From Microbacterium laevaniformans (GTDB lineage: Bacteria > Actinomycetota > Actinomycetes > Actinomycetales > Microbacteriaceae): DNA of 64,000 nucleotides. The DNA lies in assembly GCF_016907555.1 (NCBI RefSeq), contig NZ_JAFBCE010000001.1, forward strand, positions 620,001-684,000. The letters run 5' to 3'. Positions 25,204 through 33,313 of the stretch are shown here, one piece after another. The notes under the pieces were generated by a model. It saw only the letters and a list, made by a program, of their open reading frames with translations, searched no databases and had not been told where the DNA came from. Within the stretch, counting starts at the first letter, position 1, and each line of letters begins with the position of its first letter. The position numbers and the translations under genes are program-made.

Positions 25204-25910
25204 GCATCGTCTCCGGCGCTCTGAACTTCCGCGACGTCGGCGGGCTCCCGGCGGGCGGTGGCGTCACGCGTGCGGGTGTGCTGTTCCGTTCCGGCAATCT
25301 CGCCGGGCTGGACGAGGCCGGCCGCGAGGATCTCGTCGGTCTCGGAATCCGTCGCGTCGTCGACCTCCGCGCCGACGACGAAGTGGCCGTCGAGCCCAGC
25401 CGCGTCGCCGGCCTCGATCTCGAGACGATCCGGATCCCGCTCTTCCTCGGTTCGGTCGCCTCCTTCTTCGTCGAGGACCGCTCGCTCGCCGACGTCTACC
25501 GCGGCCTCGTCGACGAGTCGGCCGATCGGATGGTCGAGGTCGTCCGCGCCGTCCTCGAGGGCGCACCGGCGCTCGTGCACTGCACCGTCGGGAAGGACCG
25601 CACGGGCGTCGCCGTCGCGCTGCTGTTGGACGCCGTCGGCGTCGAGCATGACGCGATCGTGGCCGATTACGCGCGTACGGAACAGCTGCTCCCGGCGCGG
25701 CGCAATGCTCGCGTGCTCGCCTATCTGCGCAGCGTGCACCCCGACGCTCGCCATCTCGAAGACCTCGCGACACGCTCGCCGGCACCCGTCATGCAGGCGC
25801 TGTTGGAGGATGTGCGCGAGCGCTTCGGGTCGGCGGCGGGCTACCTCGTCACGCACGGCCTCCGCCGCGACGAGGTGGACGCGCTCGCGACGATCCTCAT
25901 CGAACGCTGA
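25200..25910 (+). CDS. Tyrosine-protein phosphatase (PtpB/DSP-like)
   Basis: 236 residues. Starts with NFRDVGGLPA, the entry motif of MptpB-type phosphatases. The P-loop HCTVGKDRTGVAVALLL fits HCx5R with the Cys nucleophile and the Lys/Asp of the PtpB group, which also act on phosphoinositides. Substrate unknown. GTG 25200 overlaps the preceding stop. The stop lies within an iron box controlling the next gene. Confidence 0.88.
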   Translation: MSIVSGALNFRDVGGLPAGGGVTRAGVLFRSGNLAGLDEAGREDLVGLGIRRVVDLRADDEVAVEPSRVAGLDLETIRIPLFLGSVASFFVEDRSLADVYRGLVDESADRMVEVVRAVLEGAPALVHCTVGKDRTGVAVALLLDAVGVEHDAIVADYARTEQLLPARRNARVLAYLRSVHPDARHLEDLATRSPAPVMQALLEDVRERFGSAAGYLVTHGLRRDEVDALATILIER

Positions 25911-25926
25911 GGTAAGGCTCGCCTTA
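25908..25926. promoter_or_regulatory. IdeR/DtxR-type iron box
   Basis: TGAGGTAAGGCTCGCCTTA matches 14 of 19 positions of the IdeR/DtxR consensus TTAGGTTAGGCTAACCTAA, with a clear TAAGGC/GCCTTA dyad. It sits just upstream of TATGAT (25934-25939), where iron-loaded repressor would block transcription. Confidence 0.7.
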
Positions 25927-25933
25927 ATGGGCG

Positions 25934-25939
25934 TATGAT
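25934..25939 (+). promoter_or_regulatory. -10 box TATGAT of iron-regulated SIP gene
   Basis: 9 nt before ATG 25949, directly downstream of the iron box. Confidence 0.6.
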
Positions 25940-25948
25940 CGAAGGATC

Positions 25949-26440
25949 ATGACCTCCTCCGCGCTGCGTGCTGTGCACGACGAGTCCGCCTGCAAGGCGT
26001 CTCGTCACGCGCGGGTGCAGCAGCTCATCACGGCGGACGAGCACGCGCTGGCCGAGCTCGAGGCGCTCATCGCGACGCTGCCGATCTGCTCGACCGGTCG
26101 TGTCTTCATCGAGGTTCCCGACGCCTCGTGGATCACGCCGATCGCGGTTCCGGCGCGGATGGTCGTCACCTGGCTCGACCGCTCACGTCGCAGCGGCCAG
26201 CCCGGAACCGGCCGCTCCTGTGCTCCCGGCCAGGCCGTCAGCCGGGCCGTGACGGCGTGGGCCGATGAGATGCTCTGCGCAGACGGCGATGAGCCGACGT
26301 GCCAGGACGGCACCCGCATCCACCTTCTCGGCGGATTCCTCGGCACCGCCGACATCTTCGACCACCTCACCGAGCGCCTCGGCATCTCGTCGGCGGCGGT
26401 GCACACACCGGCGCGTTTCGGGCTGGTCAGCTCTCGCTGA
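25949..26440 (+). CDS. SIP-domain (siderophore-interacting-like) protein, C-terminal domain only
   Basis: 163 residues. The sequence ADEHALAELEALIATLP...GRVFIEVPDASW matches the C-terminal SIP (FNR-like NADPH side) domain of siderophore-interacting reductases (DETALPAI...GTVFVEV). The FAD-binding N-terminal domain is absent, so it is not a complete ferric-siderophore reductase. The iron box upstream supports a role under iron starvation. Four to five cysteines (ICSTG, SCAPG, MLCADG, TCQDG) are more than usual and could bind metal or cluster; this is inference. The 3' end overlaps the convergent gene by 14 nt. Confidence 0.65.
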   Translation: MTSSALRAVHDESACKASRHARVQQLITADEHALAELEALIATLPICSTGRVFIEVPDASWITPIAVPARMVVTWLDRSRRSGQPGTGRSCAPGQAVSRAVTAWADEMLCADGDEPTCQDGTRIHLLGGFLGTADIFDHLTERLGISSAAVHTPARFGLVSSR

Positions 26441-26900
26441 CCGTGCCTGCCGATGCTCCGCGCGGCACATAGTTGCCCTCTTCGAGGCCGGCGAGAATCT
26501 CGAACCTGTTCGTCAGCGGGTTGCGTCCCGCCAGGGCGTACAGCAGCGGCATGAGAAAGCCGTAACGGCGCCACTGGCGCGCGTGCACCGCTTCATGCCG
26601 CAGCACGGCCTCGCTGATGCGGGGTGAGTCGGTCAGGAAGCAGCCGCCGACGCAGACACCTCCGCGGCCGAACGTCCACGACGGCATCCCCGTGAACACC
26701 CAGAGGCCCCCGCGACGCTCGATGCGACCCGTCGACCACAGCGACCCCCAGATCCAGCCGACGGCCGTTCCCCACCAGAAACCCACGAGGCTGACGGGGG
26801 AGTCGAGCAGGATGCTGGGGATCAGTGCATCCAGACGGCATCCGCGCTCCACCGCGCGGGCCGCACGCTGCTGCCAGCCGGGCGGCGGCGACGCGATCAC
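26427..26900 (-). CDS. Membrane-associated protein with HExxH motif, unknown function
   Basis: 157 residues. One or two hydrophobic stretches at about 34-55 (VSLVGFWWGTAVGWIWGSLW), then RHEAVHARQWRRYGFLMP at 101-118 with an HEAVH (HExxH) pair typical of zinc metallopeptidase-like domains, and a conserved-looking C terminus NRFEILAGLEEGNYVP. The GTG start at 26900 overlaps the arginase-family stop (GTGA). Too small for a known protease family; could be a membrane-anchored zinc-binding protein. Confidence 0.65.
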   Translation of the reverse strand: MIASPPPGWQQRAARAVERGCRLDALIPSILLDSPVSLVGFWWGTAVGWIWGSLWSTGRIERRGGLWVFTGMPSWTFGRGGVCVGGCFLTDSPRISEAVLRHEAVHARQWRRYGFLMPLLYALAGRNPLTNRFEILAGLEEGNYVPRGASAGTVSES

Positions 26901-27709
26901 GCGAGAGCTCCGACGACCCGCAGGATGGTCCCCAGATCGTCGACGGCGGCGGCGGGCGAAGCCGGCGCGAAGCCGGCGATGGACGCTCCCACCAGCGGAG
27001 CCGTGCGTCGCACGGCGGCGATGGCTGCGGTCAGCTCCCCGAGCGTCGCACCGAACGGCATCGGCTGGGTCACGCCGGTGAGCTCGGCGGGATCGAGCAC
27101 GTCGAGGTCGACGTGGATGTAGACGGCGTCGGCGCCCGTCGCCGCCACGGCGGCGGCGACCGCGGCGCCGTCGCCGATCGCGTCGGCCGGGACCCCGCGG
27201 ATGTCGCTGACGGCGAGGTACGCAGCCTCAGCGGGGTCGAGGTCACGGGCGCCGACCAGCACCACGCGATCGGCCGTCACGGCACCGCTTCCCGGCACCG
27301 GTCCGCTTTCGTACGCCGCCCGCAGCGCCATGCCGCCGAACGCGCCCGACGGTGACGTCGCGGGCGTGTGGAGGTCGCCGTGCGCGTCGAACCAGACCAC
27401 CGCGAGGTTCCGGTGTCGGGCGGCGGCGTGGGCGATCGCGGGGACGGCGACACCGCAGTCTCCGCCCACGACCAGCGCCGGTTCACCTCCGGTCGCGAGT
27501 TCCGCGGTGAGAGCGTCGGCGACCCGGCTCAGCGCGCTGAAGCGGCGCACGCCGGTCTCCAGCGCCTCGCCGGCCTCGGCGGGCACCTCCACACGGGCAG
27601 TCGCCGCGCGGGGCAGGTCGCCGGCGATCGCCTCGGCGCCGTCCACGAGCAGCATCGCGCGCGCGGCGGGGGAGCCCTGCCACTGCGGAACCACCACGAA
27701 GCGGGTCAT
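26897..27709 (-). CDS. Arginase/agmatinase/formiminoglutamase family protein
   Basis: 270 residues. Ureohydrolase metal ligands are visible: GGDCGVAVPAI (GGDH replaced by GGDC), WFDAHGDLHTP (DAHxD) and IHVDLDVLDPAE (DxDxxDP). The His-to-Cys change in the first motif is unusual, because that His binds Mn2+ in arginases, so activity may differ. ATG 27709 has GGGAGG about 9 nt upstream. Coupled to the HExxH gene. Confidence 0.8.
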   Translation of the reverse strand: MTRFVVVPQWQGSPAARAMLLVDGAEAIAGDLPRAATARVEVPAEAGEALETGVRRFSALSRVADALTAELATGGEPALVVGGDCGVAVPAIAHAAARHRNLAVVWFDAHGDLHTPATSPSGAFGGMALRAAYESGPVPGSGAVTADRVVLVGARDLDPAEAAYLAVSDIRGVPADAIGDGAAVAAAVAATGADAVYIHVDLDVLDPAELTGVTQPMPFGATLGELTAAIAAVRRTAPLVGASIAGFAPASPAAAVDDLGTILRVVGALA

Positions 27710-27800
27710 CTTGCCGTCCCTCCCTGCGCGCCACGCGCACCGCGACGTCCGCGTCCCGGCGTCCACCGTGTGGCGGACCCCGGGACGCCGACCGTCCTGT

Positions 27801-28538
27801 CTACTGCTCGAGCGCTGCCGTGCCGGTGCCGCCGCTCTTCAGGGCGGCCAGGCGCGCCTCGACCTCGGTGAGCTCGCCGACATCCTCGAGCTCGTTGAAC
27901 TGGGCGTCCAGACTGGATGCCGCGAGCTCCGCCTTGCCGGCGGCGAGAGCCTCCTGGCGGCGCACCTTGTCTTCGAAGCGACCGAGCTCGCTCGTGGGAT
28001 CGAGCACGTCGATCGACGTGACCGCGTCGTGCACCTTGTTCTGCGCCTCGGCCGTCTTCGCGCGCGCCAGCAGCTCGCTGCGCTTGGCCTTCAGCTGCTC
28101 GAGCTTCTGCTTCATGCCGTTGAGGCCGTCCTTGAGCTTGTCGACGACCTCCGTCTGAGACGCGATCGTGGGAGCCACGGCCTTGGCCTCGTTCTCCTCG
28201 CTGATCTGGCGCTGCAGGGCGATCTTGGCGAGGTTGTCGAACTTGTCGGCATCCGCCGTGTTGCCGCTCCCGCGCAGCTCGTCGGCCTTGCGGCTGGCGG
28301 CGAGGGCCTTGTTGCCCCATTCGGCGGCGGCGCGCACGTCTTCTTCATGGTCGCGCTCGAGCAGGCGCAGGTTGCCGATGGTCTCGGCGATCGCGGACTC
28401 GGCGTCGGCGATGGAGTTGGTGTAATCGCGCACCAGCTGGTCGAGCATCTTCTGCGGGTCTTCGGCGGCGTCGAGCATGGCGTTGACGTTCGCCTTCACG
28501 AGCGTCGAGATGCGACCGAAGATGGACTGCTTTGCCAT
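27801..28538 (-). CDS. pspA: PspA/IM30 family protein
   Basis: 245 residues, almost entirely coiled coil. N-terminal amphipathic helix and SIFGRISTLVKANVNAMLDAAEDPQKMLDQLV match PspA/IM30 membrane-stress proteins, which form ESCRT-III-like rods on damaged membranes. C terminus has GELTEVEARLAALK. SD AAAGGA precedes the ATG. It lies 78 nt downstream of a TPM-domain gene, a frequent actinobacterial pairing suggesting joint envelope maintenance. Confidence 0.92.
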   Translation of the reverse strand: MAKQSIFGRISTLVKANVNAMLDAAEDPQKMLDQLVRDYTNSIADAESAIAETIGNLRLLERDHEEDVRAAAEWGNKALAASRKADELRGSGNTADADKFDNLAKIALQRQISEENEAKAVAPTIASQTEVVDKLKDGLNGMKQKLEQLKAKRSELLARAKTAEAQNKVHDAVTSIDVLDPTSELGRFEDKVRRQEALAAGKAELAASSLDAQFNELEDVGELTEVEARLAALKSGGTGTAALEQ

Positions 28539-28616
28539 CGTTTTTCCTTTCCTAACGGGAGAGTTCCCAGCGTGCGAGGGGATCGTGCGGTCGGAGGGGG
28601 CGAGCGGATGCCGAGC

Positions 28617-30647
28617 TCAGAAGCGACCTCCGCCGCGTCGCGAGCGGCTGCCGGCGCCGCCGAAACCACCGGGGGAGATGCTGCCGCCCCCGCCGTGGCC
28701 GCCGAAACCTCCACCGGAGCGCGAGCGGCCGCCCCCGCCGCCGTTCAGCAGCGAGTTGATGACGATGCCGCCCAGGATGGCTCCCATCATGTCGCCGCCC
28801 GTGCCCGTGCGCTGCGATCCGCCGGAGCCGCCGAACATGCCGCCCTGGAAGACGCCGACGTCGCTCTGCGCCGCCTGCATCGCCTGCGTCGCCAGCTCGT
28901 GCGCGCGCTGCGCGGCGGCAAGAGCCTGTGCGGGATCGTTCGGCTGCAGCTGGCGGGCCTGCACGAGCGATGCGCCGGCTTCGGCGAGGCGGGTGCGGGC
29001 CTCGGCGCCGACCGCACCTCGGCGCGAGGAGATGAAGTCCTCCGCCGCGGAGATCTCGCCCTGCGCCTGTGCGATGAGTCCGCCGAGCTGCGCCGACGCG
29101 CGCGCCGCGCGCTCCTGCTCGTCGCGGACGCCGGCCAGGACTGCGTCGATCTGTGCGTTGGCGCGGTCCAGGCCCTCGCGGGCGAAGAGGGGACGCTTGG
29201 CGGGGCCGGAGACCAGCGGCCGTGCCGCCTCCACCTGGGCGCGCGTGGCCGCGATCATGGGAGCCAGGCGGCCGTCCCGATCCGGCAGGGCCGTCGCCGC
29301 GGCGATGTCGGTCTCAAGGTCGGCGATGAGGGCCGCCGCATCCGTCTCCGCCTGTGCGAGGTCGGCGCGCGTGCGGGCGATGGCGTTCTGCAGCACCTCG
29401 GCCTGTGTCACGGCGTCCTCCGCGGCGCGGATGCTGACCGCCGCGGCCGCCGTGTTGCCGGCGGCGATCTGCGCGGCGGCGGTGTCCAGCAGCGTGTCGG
29501 CGAACGCGAGGCGCTGCGACGCCTGCTCGGGGTTGTCGGCGATCGCGGTCAGGGCCAGGGGGTCGTACGCGCTCGTCAGGCCGGTGAGCGTCGCGACGGC
29601 GGCGTCGTGCGCGCCGGCCACGTTCGCCTTCCTCTCGCGGAGGCGTGCGAGTGCATCGGGGGCGTTCTGCTCGAGCTTGCGCAGTTCTTCGAACGCCGCA
29701 GCCTTCTCGTCGAGCTGCGCGTTGGCCGCGTCGCACAGCTCGATGATGCGCATGTTCCAGGCGCGCGTGTCGTCGTCGCTGTCGGGAGTCTCATCGTCGA
29801 GCTTCTGCTTGAGGGAGAAGGCCTCGTCGAGCTGAGCCTTCGCACTGGCCAGCGCCGTTTCGAACTCGCGGGAGGCCTCGTCGCCGAACTGCGCCCGGGC
29901 GAACCCGAGCTCCTGCTCGCTCGTCTTGACGGCGTCGTCCGTCTGGACGAGGGCCGAGGACGCGCGGCGCGCGAGATCTTCGAGGCTCACCGGCGGAGGC
30001 GAGGGTGATCCCGGGAACGAGCTCGCGGGCGATCGACGCCTGCGCGAGCGGATCACGATCCAGATGATGAGCCCGGCCAGGGCGATCACCACGATGACGA
30101 GCAGGATCGGCGTGATGATCCCGGCGGCGTCGACCCCGGCGCCGCCGGTTCCTCCCGCGATGGCGTCGGCCAGGCCGTCGGCAGCGGAGGTGGCGGCGCC
30201 GACCCAGTTACCCGCTGACAGTGCCGGCTGCACCCGTTCGCGTTCGATCGTGGTGAGCTCATCACCGGTCACGGGGCCGGCGGAGGAGCCCGACAGGTAG
30301 TACTGACGGCCGTCGGTCGAAATCGCCAGGAGGTACTGGTGCGGTCCCAGACCGTTGTTCTGCGCCGTCTGGTTCGCCCAGTCCTCGGGCGCCGACGGAT
30401 CGGTGAACTGGGGGACGTACGCGACCCAGAGATCGACGCCCGACTTTGCGGTGAGGGCGCGCAAGCGCGTATCGACCTCGGAGATCTGCGCACCGGAGAG
30501 CACACCGGACTGATCCACGACGCGCGACGAGCTGAGAGCGACGGGACCCGTGGCGGTCGCCGCGGTCGCGCCGCCCAGGACGATCGCCGTGGCGCTGCCC
30601 AGGACGATCGCCGCCGCCGTCAGCGCCAGCCACAGACGCGCACGCAT
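28617..30647 (-). CDS. TPM domain-containing protein (YgcG-like), 676 aa
   Basis: Signal peptide with a duplicated AIVLG-AT stretch (from two 17-bp copies at 30573-30589 and 30597-30613). TPM domain at about 40-165 (SSSRVVDQSGVLS, YLLAISTDGRQYYLS), a membrane helix at about 180-203 followed by RSRRRR, a long acidic/alanine-rich coiled coil to about 600, and a Gly/Arg/Ser tail (GGGGRSRSGGGFGGHGGGG). TPM proteins act in membrane-protein repair or as phosphatases in plants; bacterial roles are unclear. SD GGGGAGGA precedes the ATG. Probably cotranscribed with pspA. Confidence 0.88.
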   Translation of the reverse strand: MRARLWLALTAAAIVLGSATAIVLGGATAATATGPVALSSSRVVDQSGVLSGAQISEVDTRLRALTAKSGVDLWVAYVPQFTDPSAPEDWANQTAQNNGLGPHQYLLAISTDGRQYYLSGSSAGPVTGDELTTIERERVQPALSAGNWVGAATSAADGLADAIAGGTGGAGVDAAGIITPILLVIVVIALAGLIIWIVIRSRRRRSPASSFPGSPSPPPVSLEDLARRASSALVQTDDAVKTSEQELGFARAQFGDEASREFETALASAKAQLDEAFSLKQKLDDETPDSDDDTRAWNMRIIELCDAANAQLDEKAAAFEELRKLEQNAPDALARLRERKANVAGAHDAAVATLTGLTSAYDPLALTAIADNPEQASQRLAFADTLLDTAAAQIAAGNTAAAAVSIRAAEDAVTQAEVLQNAIARTRADLAQAETDAAALIADLETDIAAATALPDRDGRLAPMIAATRAQVEAARPLVSGPAKRPLFAREGLDRANAQIDAVLAGVRDEQERAARASAQLGGLIAQAQGEISAAEDFISSRRGAVGAEARTRLAEAGASLVQARQLQPNDPAQALAAAQRAHELATQAMQAAQSDVGVFQGGMFGGSGGSQRTGTGGDMMGAILGGIVINSLLNGGGGGRSRSGGGFGGHGGGGSISPGGFGGAGSRSRRGGGRF

Positions 30648-30664
30648 GCGTGTTCCTCCCCTGC

Positions 30665-30684
30665 GCGAGGTGCGGGAACCTCGC
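30665..30684. promoter_or_regulatory. Leader hairpin of the TPM gene
   Basis: GCGAGGT and ACCTCGC form a perfect 7-bp stem with a 6-nt loop, between the TPM promoter and its SD. Purpose unknown. Confidence 0.4.
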
Positions 30685-30695
30685 TCCTCACGCCG

Positions 30696-30701
30696 ATCCT
30701 A
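30696..30701 (-). promoter_or_regulatory. Candidate -10 box TAGGAT of the TPM-pspA transcript
   Basis: Minus-strand TAGGAT, about 49 nt upstream of ATG 30647. No clear -35. Confidence 0.4.
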
Positions 30702-30796
30702 TGTCGCGAACGGCATGACCCGATAGGCGAGCTGCGGGCATGCCGTGGGTCTTGCCCTCCCCGGCCTGTCCCCGCGCCCGCGGCGGCGGGGGCGGG

Positions 30797-30802
30797 TATG
30801 GT
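30797..30802 (+). promoter_or_regulatory. -10 box TATGGT of the DUF3097 gene
   Basis: TATGGT 18 nt before ATG 30821, leaving a short leader that just holds the SD GGAGGA. Confidence 0.5.
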
Positions 30803-30820
30803 GTCGCGTTCGGAGGAACC

Positions 30821-31669
30821 ATGAACAAGGACGGATTCGGCCCCGATCGCTATGGCGCAGACGTTCTGGCCGCGGGATGGCGGGACGCGGGGCGCCGCGC
30901 GGTGCCGCGCGTGGCGGCCGCGCCGGACCTCGTCGTGGAGATCGCCGGCGACGGCTTCTGCGGCGCCGTCACCGGCATCCAGTCGGGTCATGTCGAGCTG
31001 GAGGACCGCCGCGGTCGCCGTCGACTGTTCCCCCTCGGCGGCGGCTTCCTGATCGATGGACAGGCGGTCGTCCTGGAGGCGCCGAAGGCCGCGGCATCCG
31101 GACCCCGCCGCACCGCTTCCGGCTCGTTCGCCGCCGACACGACTCGCGCCCGCGTGGCCCGCGCCTCGCGGATCCTCGTCGAAGGCCGCCACGACGCCGA
31201 GCTCGTCGAGAAGGTGTGGGGCGACGATCTTCGCGTCGAGGGCGTCGTCGTCGAGTACCTGCAGGGCGTCGACCTGCTCGAAGAGGTGCTGCGCGAGGAG
31301 CCGCCCGGACCGGGACGACGCTACGGAGTGCTCGTCGATCACCTCGTGCCCGGCTCGAAGGAGTCGCGCATCGCCGACGCCGTCGCCCGGGGGCCGCACG
31401 GCCCTCACGTGCGGATCGTCGGCCACCCCCACATCGATGTGTGGCAGTGCGTGACCCCGCGTGCGCTCGGCATCGCGGCGTGGCCGGACGTGCCCCGCGG
31501 CATCGAGTGGAAGGTGGGCGTGAGCCGGGCTCTCGGGTGGCCCGCCCGCGACCAGGCCGACATCGCCCGCACGTGGCAGCGCATCCTCGCAGCGGTGCAC
31601 AGCTACCGCGACCTCGACCCGGCGCTGCTGGGACGCGTCGAAGAGCTCATCGACTTCGTCACCGCCTGA
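30821..31669 (+). CDS. DUF3097 family protein with Toprim-like core
   Basis: 282 residues. Resembles the actinobacterial DUF3097 family: N-terminal DRYGADVLAAGWR, a small beta domain with SGHVELEDRRGRRRLFPL, and a Toprim-like core with ILVEGRHDAELVEKVWG (the Glu motif) and GVLVDHLVPGSKESRIADA (the acidic motif). The C terminus has HPHIDVWQCVTPRALGI. Toprim domains cut or join nucleic acids, but the reaction here is unknown. ATG chosen for its strong SD, GGAGGA 4-9 nt upstream. Confidence 0.85.
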   Translation: MNKDGFGPDRYGADVLAAGWRDAGRRAVPRVAAAPDLVVEIAGDGFCGAVTGIQSGHVELEDRRGRRRLFPLGGGFLIDGQAVVLEAPKAAASGPRRTASGSFAADTTRARVARASRILVEGRHDAELVEKVWGDDLRVEGVVVEYLQGVDLLEEVLREEPPGPGRRYGVLVDHLVPGSKESRIADAVARGPHGPHVRIVGHPHIDVWQCVTPRALGIAAWPDVPRGIEWKVGVSRALGWPARDQADIARTWQRILAAVHSYRDLDPALLGRVEELIDFVTA

Positions 31670-31705
31670 ACCCGTCGTCACCTCTATAACCGTAGTGCTC
31701 GCCGG

Positions 31706-31711
31706 TACCCT
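31706..31711 (+). promoter_or_regulatory. -10 box TACCCT, leaderless promoter of trmB
   Basis: TACCCT, GGTCGG, ATG 31718. Confidence 0.55.
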
Positions 31712-31717
31712 GGTCGG

Positions 31718-32464
31718 ATGCCGCACGAGACAGATGCTCCCCGTTTCCGCGACAGGCCCGTCTCGTTCGTGCGCCGCAGCGGCCGGATGAGCGACGCGCA
31801 GGAGCGCGCCTGGGCGGAGCTGGCCTCGCGGTACGCCATCGACGTGCAGCGCGATGCCGCGGCGACCAGCGTGCTTCCGGGGACCTCGATCGTGCCCGCC
31901 GAGGTGTTCGGCCGCGCCGCGCCCCTGACCGTGGAGGTCGGATCGGGCCAGGGTCATGCGATCGTCAGCGCTGCGGCCGCCGCGCCCGACCGCGACTTTC
32001 TCGCGGTGGAGGTGTTCCGCGCGGGGCTGGCCCGCACGATGCTCGACGCCGACCGCGCCGGCATCCGCAACCTCCGCCTCGTCGAGGCGAACGCCCCCGA
32101 GGTCCTCGAGCACCTGCTGCCGGAGGCCAGCGTGGACGAGTTGTGGATCTTCTTCCCCGACCCCTGGCACAAGGCCAAGCACAACAAGCGTCGACTGATC
32201 GCGCCGCCGTTTCCGCCGCTGGCGGCACGGGCGCTGCGCGACGGCGGACGCCTGCGGCTCGCGACCGACTGGGAGGACTACGCGCGGCAGATGCGTGAGG
32301 TCCTGGCCGATGCCGAGGAGTTCGTCCCGGCGTTCGACGGTGAATGGGCCGAGCGGTTCGACGGGCGCGTGATGACGGCGTTCGAGCGCAAGGGCATCGC
32401 GAAGGGTCGCGAGATCCGCGACCTCGTCTACCGCCGCCTGCCGCGCGCGACGTCCGACGCGTGA
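31718..32464 (+). CDS. trmB: tRNA (guanine-N7-)-methyltransferase
   Basis: 248 residues. SAM-binding motif VEVGSGQGHAIVSAA, then FLAVEVFRAGLARTML and the TrmB catalytic signature FPDPWHKAKHNKRRLI. Methylates G46 of tRNA. An N-terminal extension with VSFVRRSGRMSDAQERAW is normal for actinobacterial TrmB. The stop overlaps the start of the following frameshifted gene (GTGA). Confidence 0.94.
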   Translation: MPHETDAPRFRDRPVSFVRRSGRMSDAQERAWAELASRYAIDVQRDAAATSVLPGTSIVPAEVFGRAAPLTVEVGSGQGHAIVSAAAAAPDRDFLAVEVFRAGLARTMLDADRAGIRNLRLVEANAPEVLEHLLPEASVDELWIFFPDPWHKAKHNKRRLIAPPFPPLAARALRDGGRLRLATDWEDYARQMREVLADAEEFVPAFDGEWAERFDGRVMTAFERKGIAKGREIRDLVYRRLPRATSDA

Positions 32465-33214
32465 ACGCGCCGTCGACCGTGACAGAGGGCGCCGGCGCAC
32501 GGCGGCTCGGGATGGGCGTCCTTCCCGCCGGGGCGGTGTGCCTGGCCGCCCCGGCGTTCTTCGTCTTCCGCCAGCCGCTGCTCGGCATCGCCCTTCTGGT
32601 CGTCGGGGTCGCGGTCGCGATCGCCCTCGAGCGGGGCCGGGTCGCGGCATCCACGCCGTCGCTCGCGCGGGATCTGTCGCTCATCGCGATGGGGATGCTG
32701 GTGGTGAGCTCGATCTCGCTGGAGGCGAAGCTCGACACCGTCTCGATGCTGCGGTTCACTCTGGCGCTGGGCGGCGCGGTCGCGCTGCCGTATGCCGTGT
32801 CGCGATGGGTCTACCGCGATCGCGCGATCCGCTTCCCCTGGCGCGGCGGGGGACAGCCCCGACCTCATCGCCCGGCTCTTCGTCGGCGTCGGCGCCGTGG
32901 GCATCTGGGACGAGCTCTTCTTCATCTGCACGGTGTTCGCACTGCTGCGTCGCCATCTCCCGGATGCCGCGGCCAATCTGCTGCAGGCGGTCGTGTTCGT
33001 CTCCTTCCTCTGGGAGCTCGGTTACCGCGCCTGGGGGCCGGTGCTCACCATCCCGTTCGCTCTCCTGCAAGCGGTCATCTTCCTCAAGACCCGTTCGCTG
33101 GGCTACGTCGTGACGGTGCATCTGCTCATCGACGCCGTCGTCTTCGCGGTCCTCGTGCACGCACCCAGTCCGGGGCTGTGGGACGCGGTCTTCCTCGTCG
33201 CGCCCGGCTCGTGA
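32461..33214 (+). pseudogene. CPBP-type intramembrane protein, interrupted by a single-base frameshift
   Basis: Two frames together encode one protein of about 250 residues. From GTG 32461 the first frame gives a membrane protein (MGVLPAGAVCLAAPAFF ... LGGAVALPYAVSRWVYRDRAIRFPWRGG). Protein-like sequence then continues in the +1 frame as DSPDLIARLFVGVGAVGIWDELFFICTVFALLRRHLP to the stop at 33214. Removing one G from the GGGGG run at 32848-32852 joins them perfectly. The DELFF motif and the later HLLID resemble CPBP/Abi prenyl-protease-like membrane proteins, although the usual EExxxR is not intact. Either a recent mutation or a sequencing error in the G run. Confidence 0.7.
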
Positions 33215-33240
33215 TCAGGAAGAACAGCTCGTCTGCACGA

Positions 33241-33257
33241 AGACCCCGACAGGGTCT
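33241..33257 (+). other. Small hairpin abutting the riboswitch
   Basis: AGACCC and GGGTCT pair over 6 bp with a 5-nt loop, immediately 5' of the guanidine aptamer. Could stabilise the transcript start or be the end of the upstream transcript. Confidence 0.4.
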
Positions 33258-33298
33258 CCGGACGAGGGATCCCAGTACCCGGTGAGCGACAAGACTGG
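33258..33298 (+). promoter_or_regulatory. Guanidine-III (ykkC-III) riboswitch aptamer
   Basis: The conserved core CCGGACGAGG, then GTACCCGG, then GACAAGAC-GG is all present, matching the Thermobifida fusca guanidine-III aptamer motif. Helix P1 is CCGG (33258-33261) with CCGG (33279-33282). The pseudoknot helix is CCAGT (33272-33276) with ACTGG (33294-33298), compensatory relative to T. fusca. It ends 15 nt before the sugE ATG, next to the SD-like GGACGG (33301-33306), so guanidinium binding probably controls translation. The controlled gene is a Gdx-type guanidinium exporter, the textbook target. Confidence 0.92.
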
Positions 33299-33313
33299 CC
33301 GGACGGTCACGTC

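Noticed and set aside
32840..32870. Programmed +1 ribosomal frameshift in the CPBP-type gene
   Set aside because: No slippery codon, stop or stimulatory structure is evident; an extra G in a G5 run is a simpler explanation.
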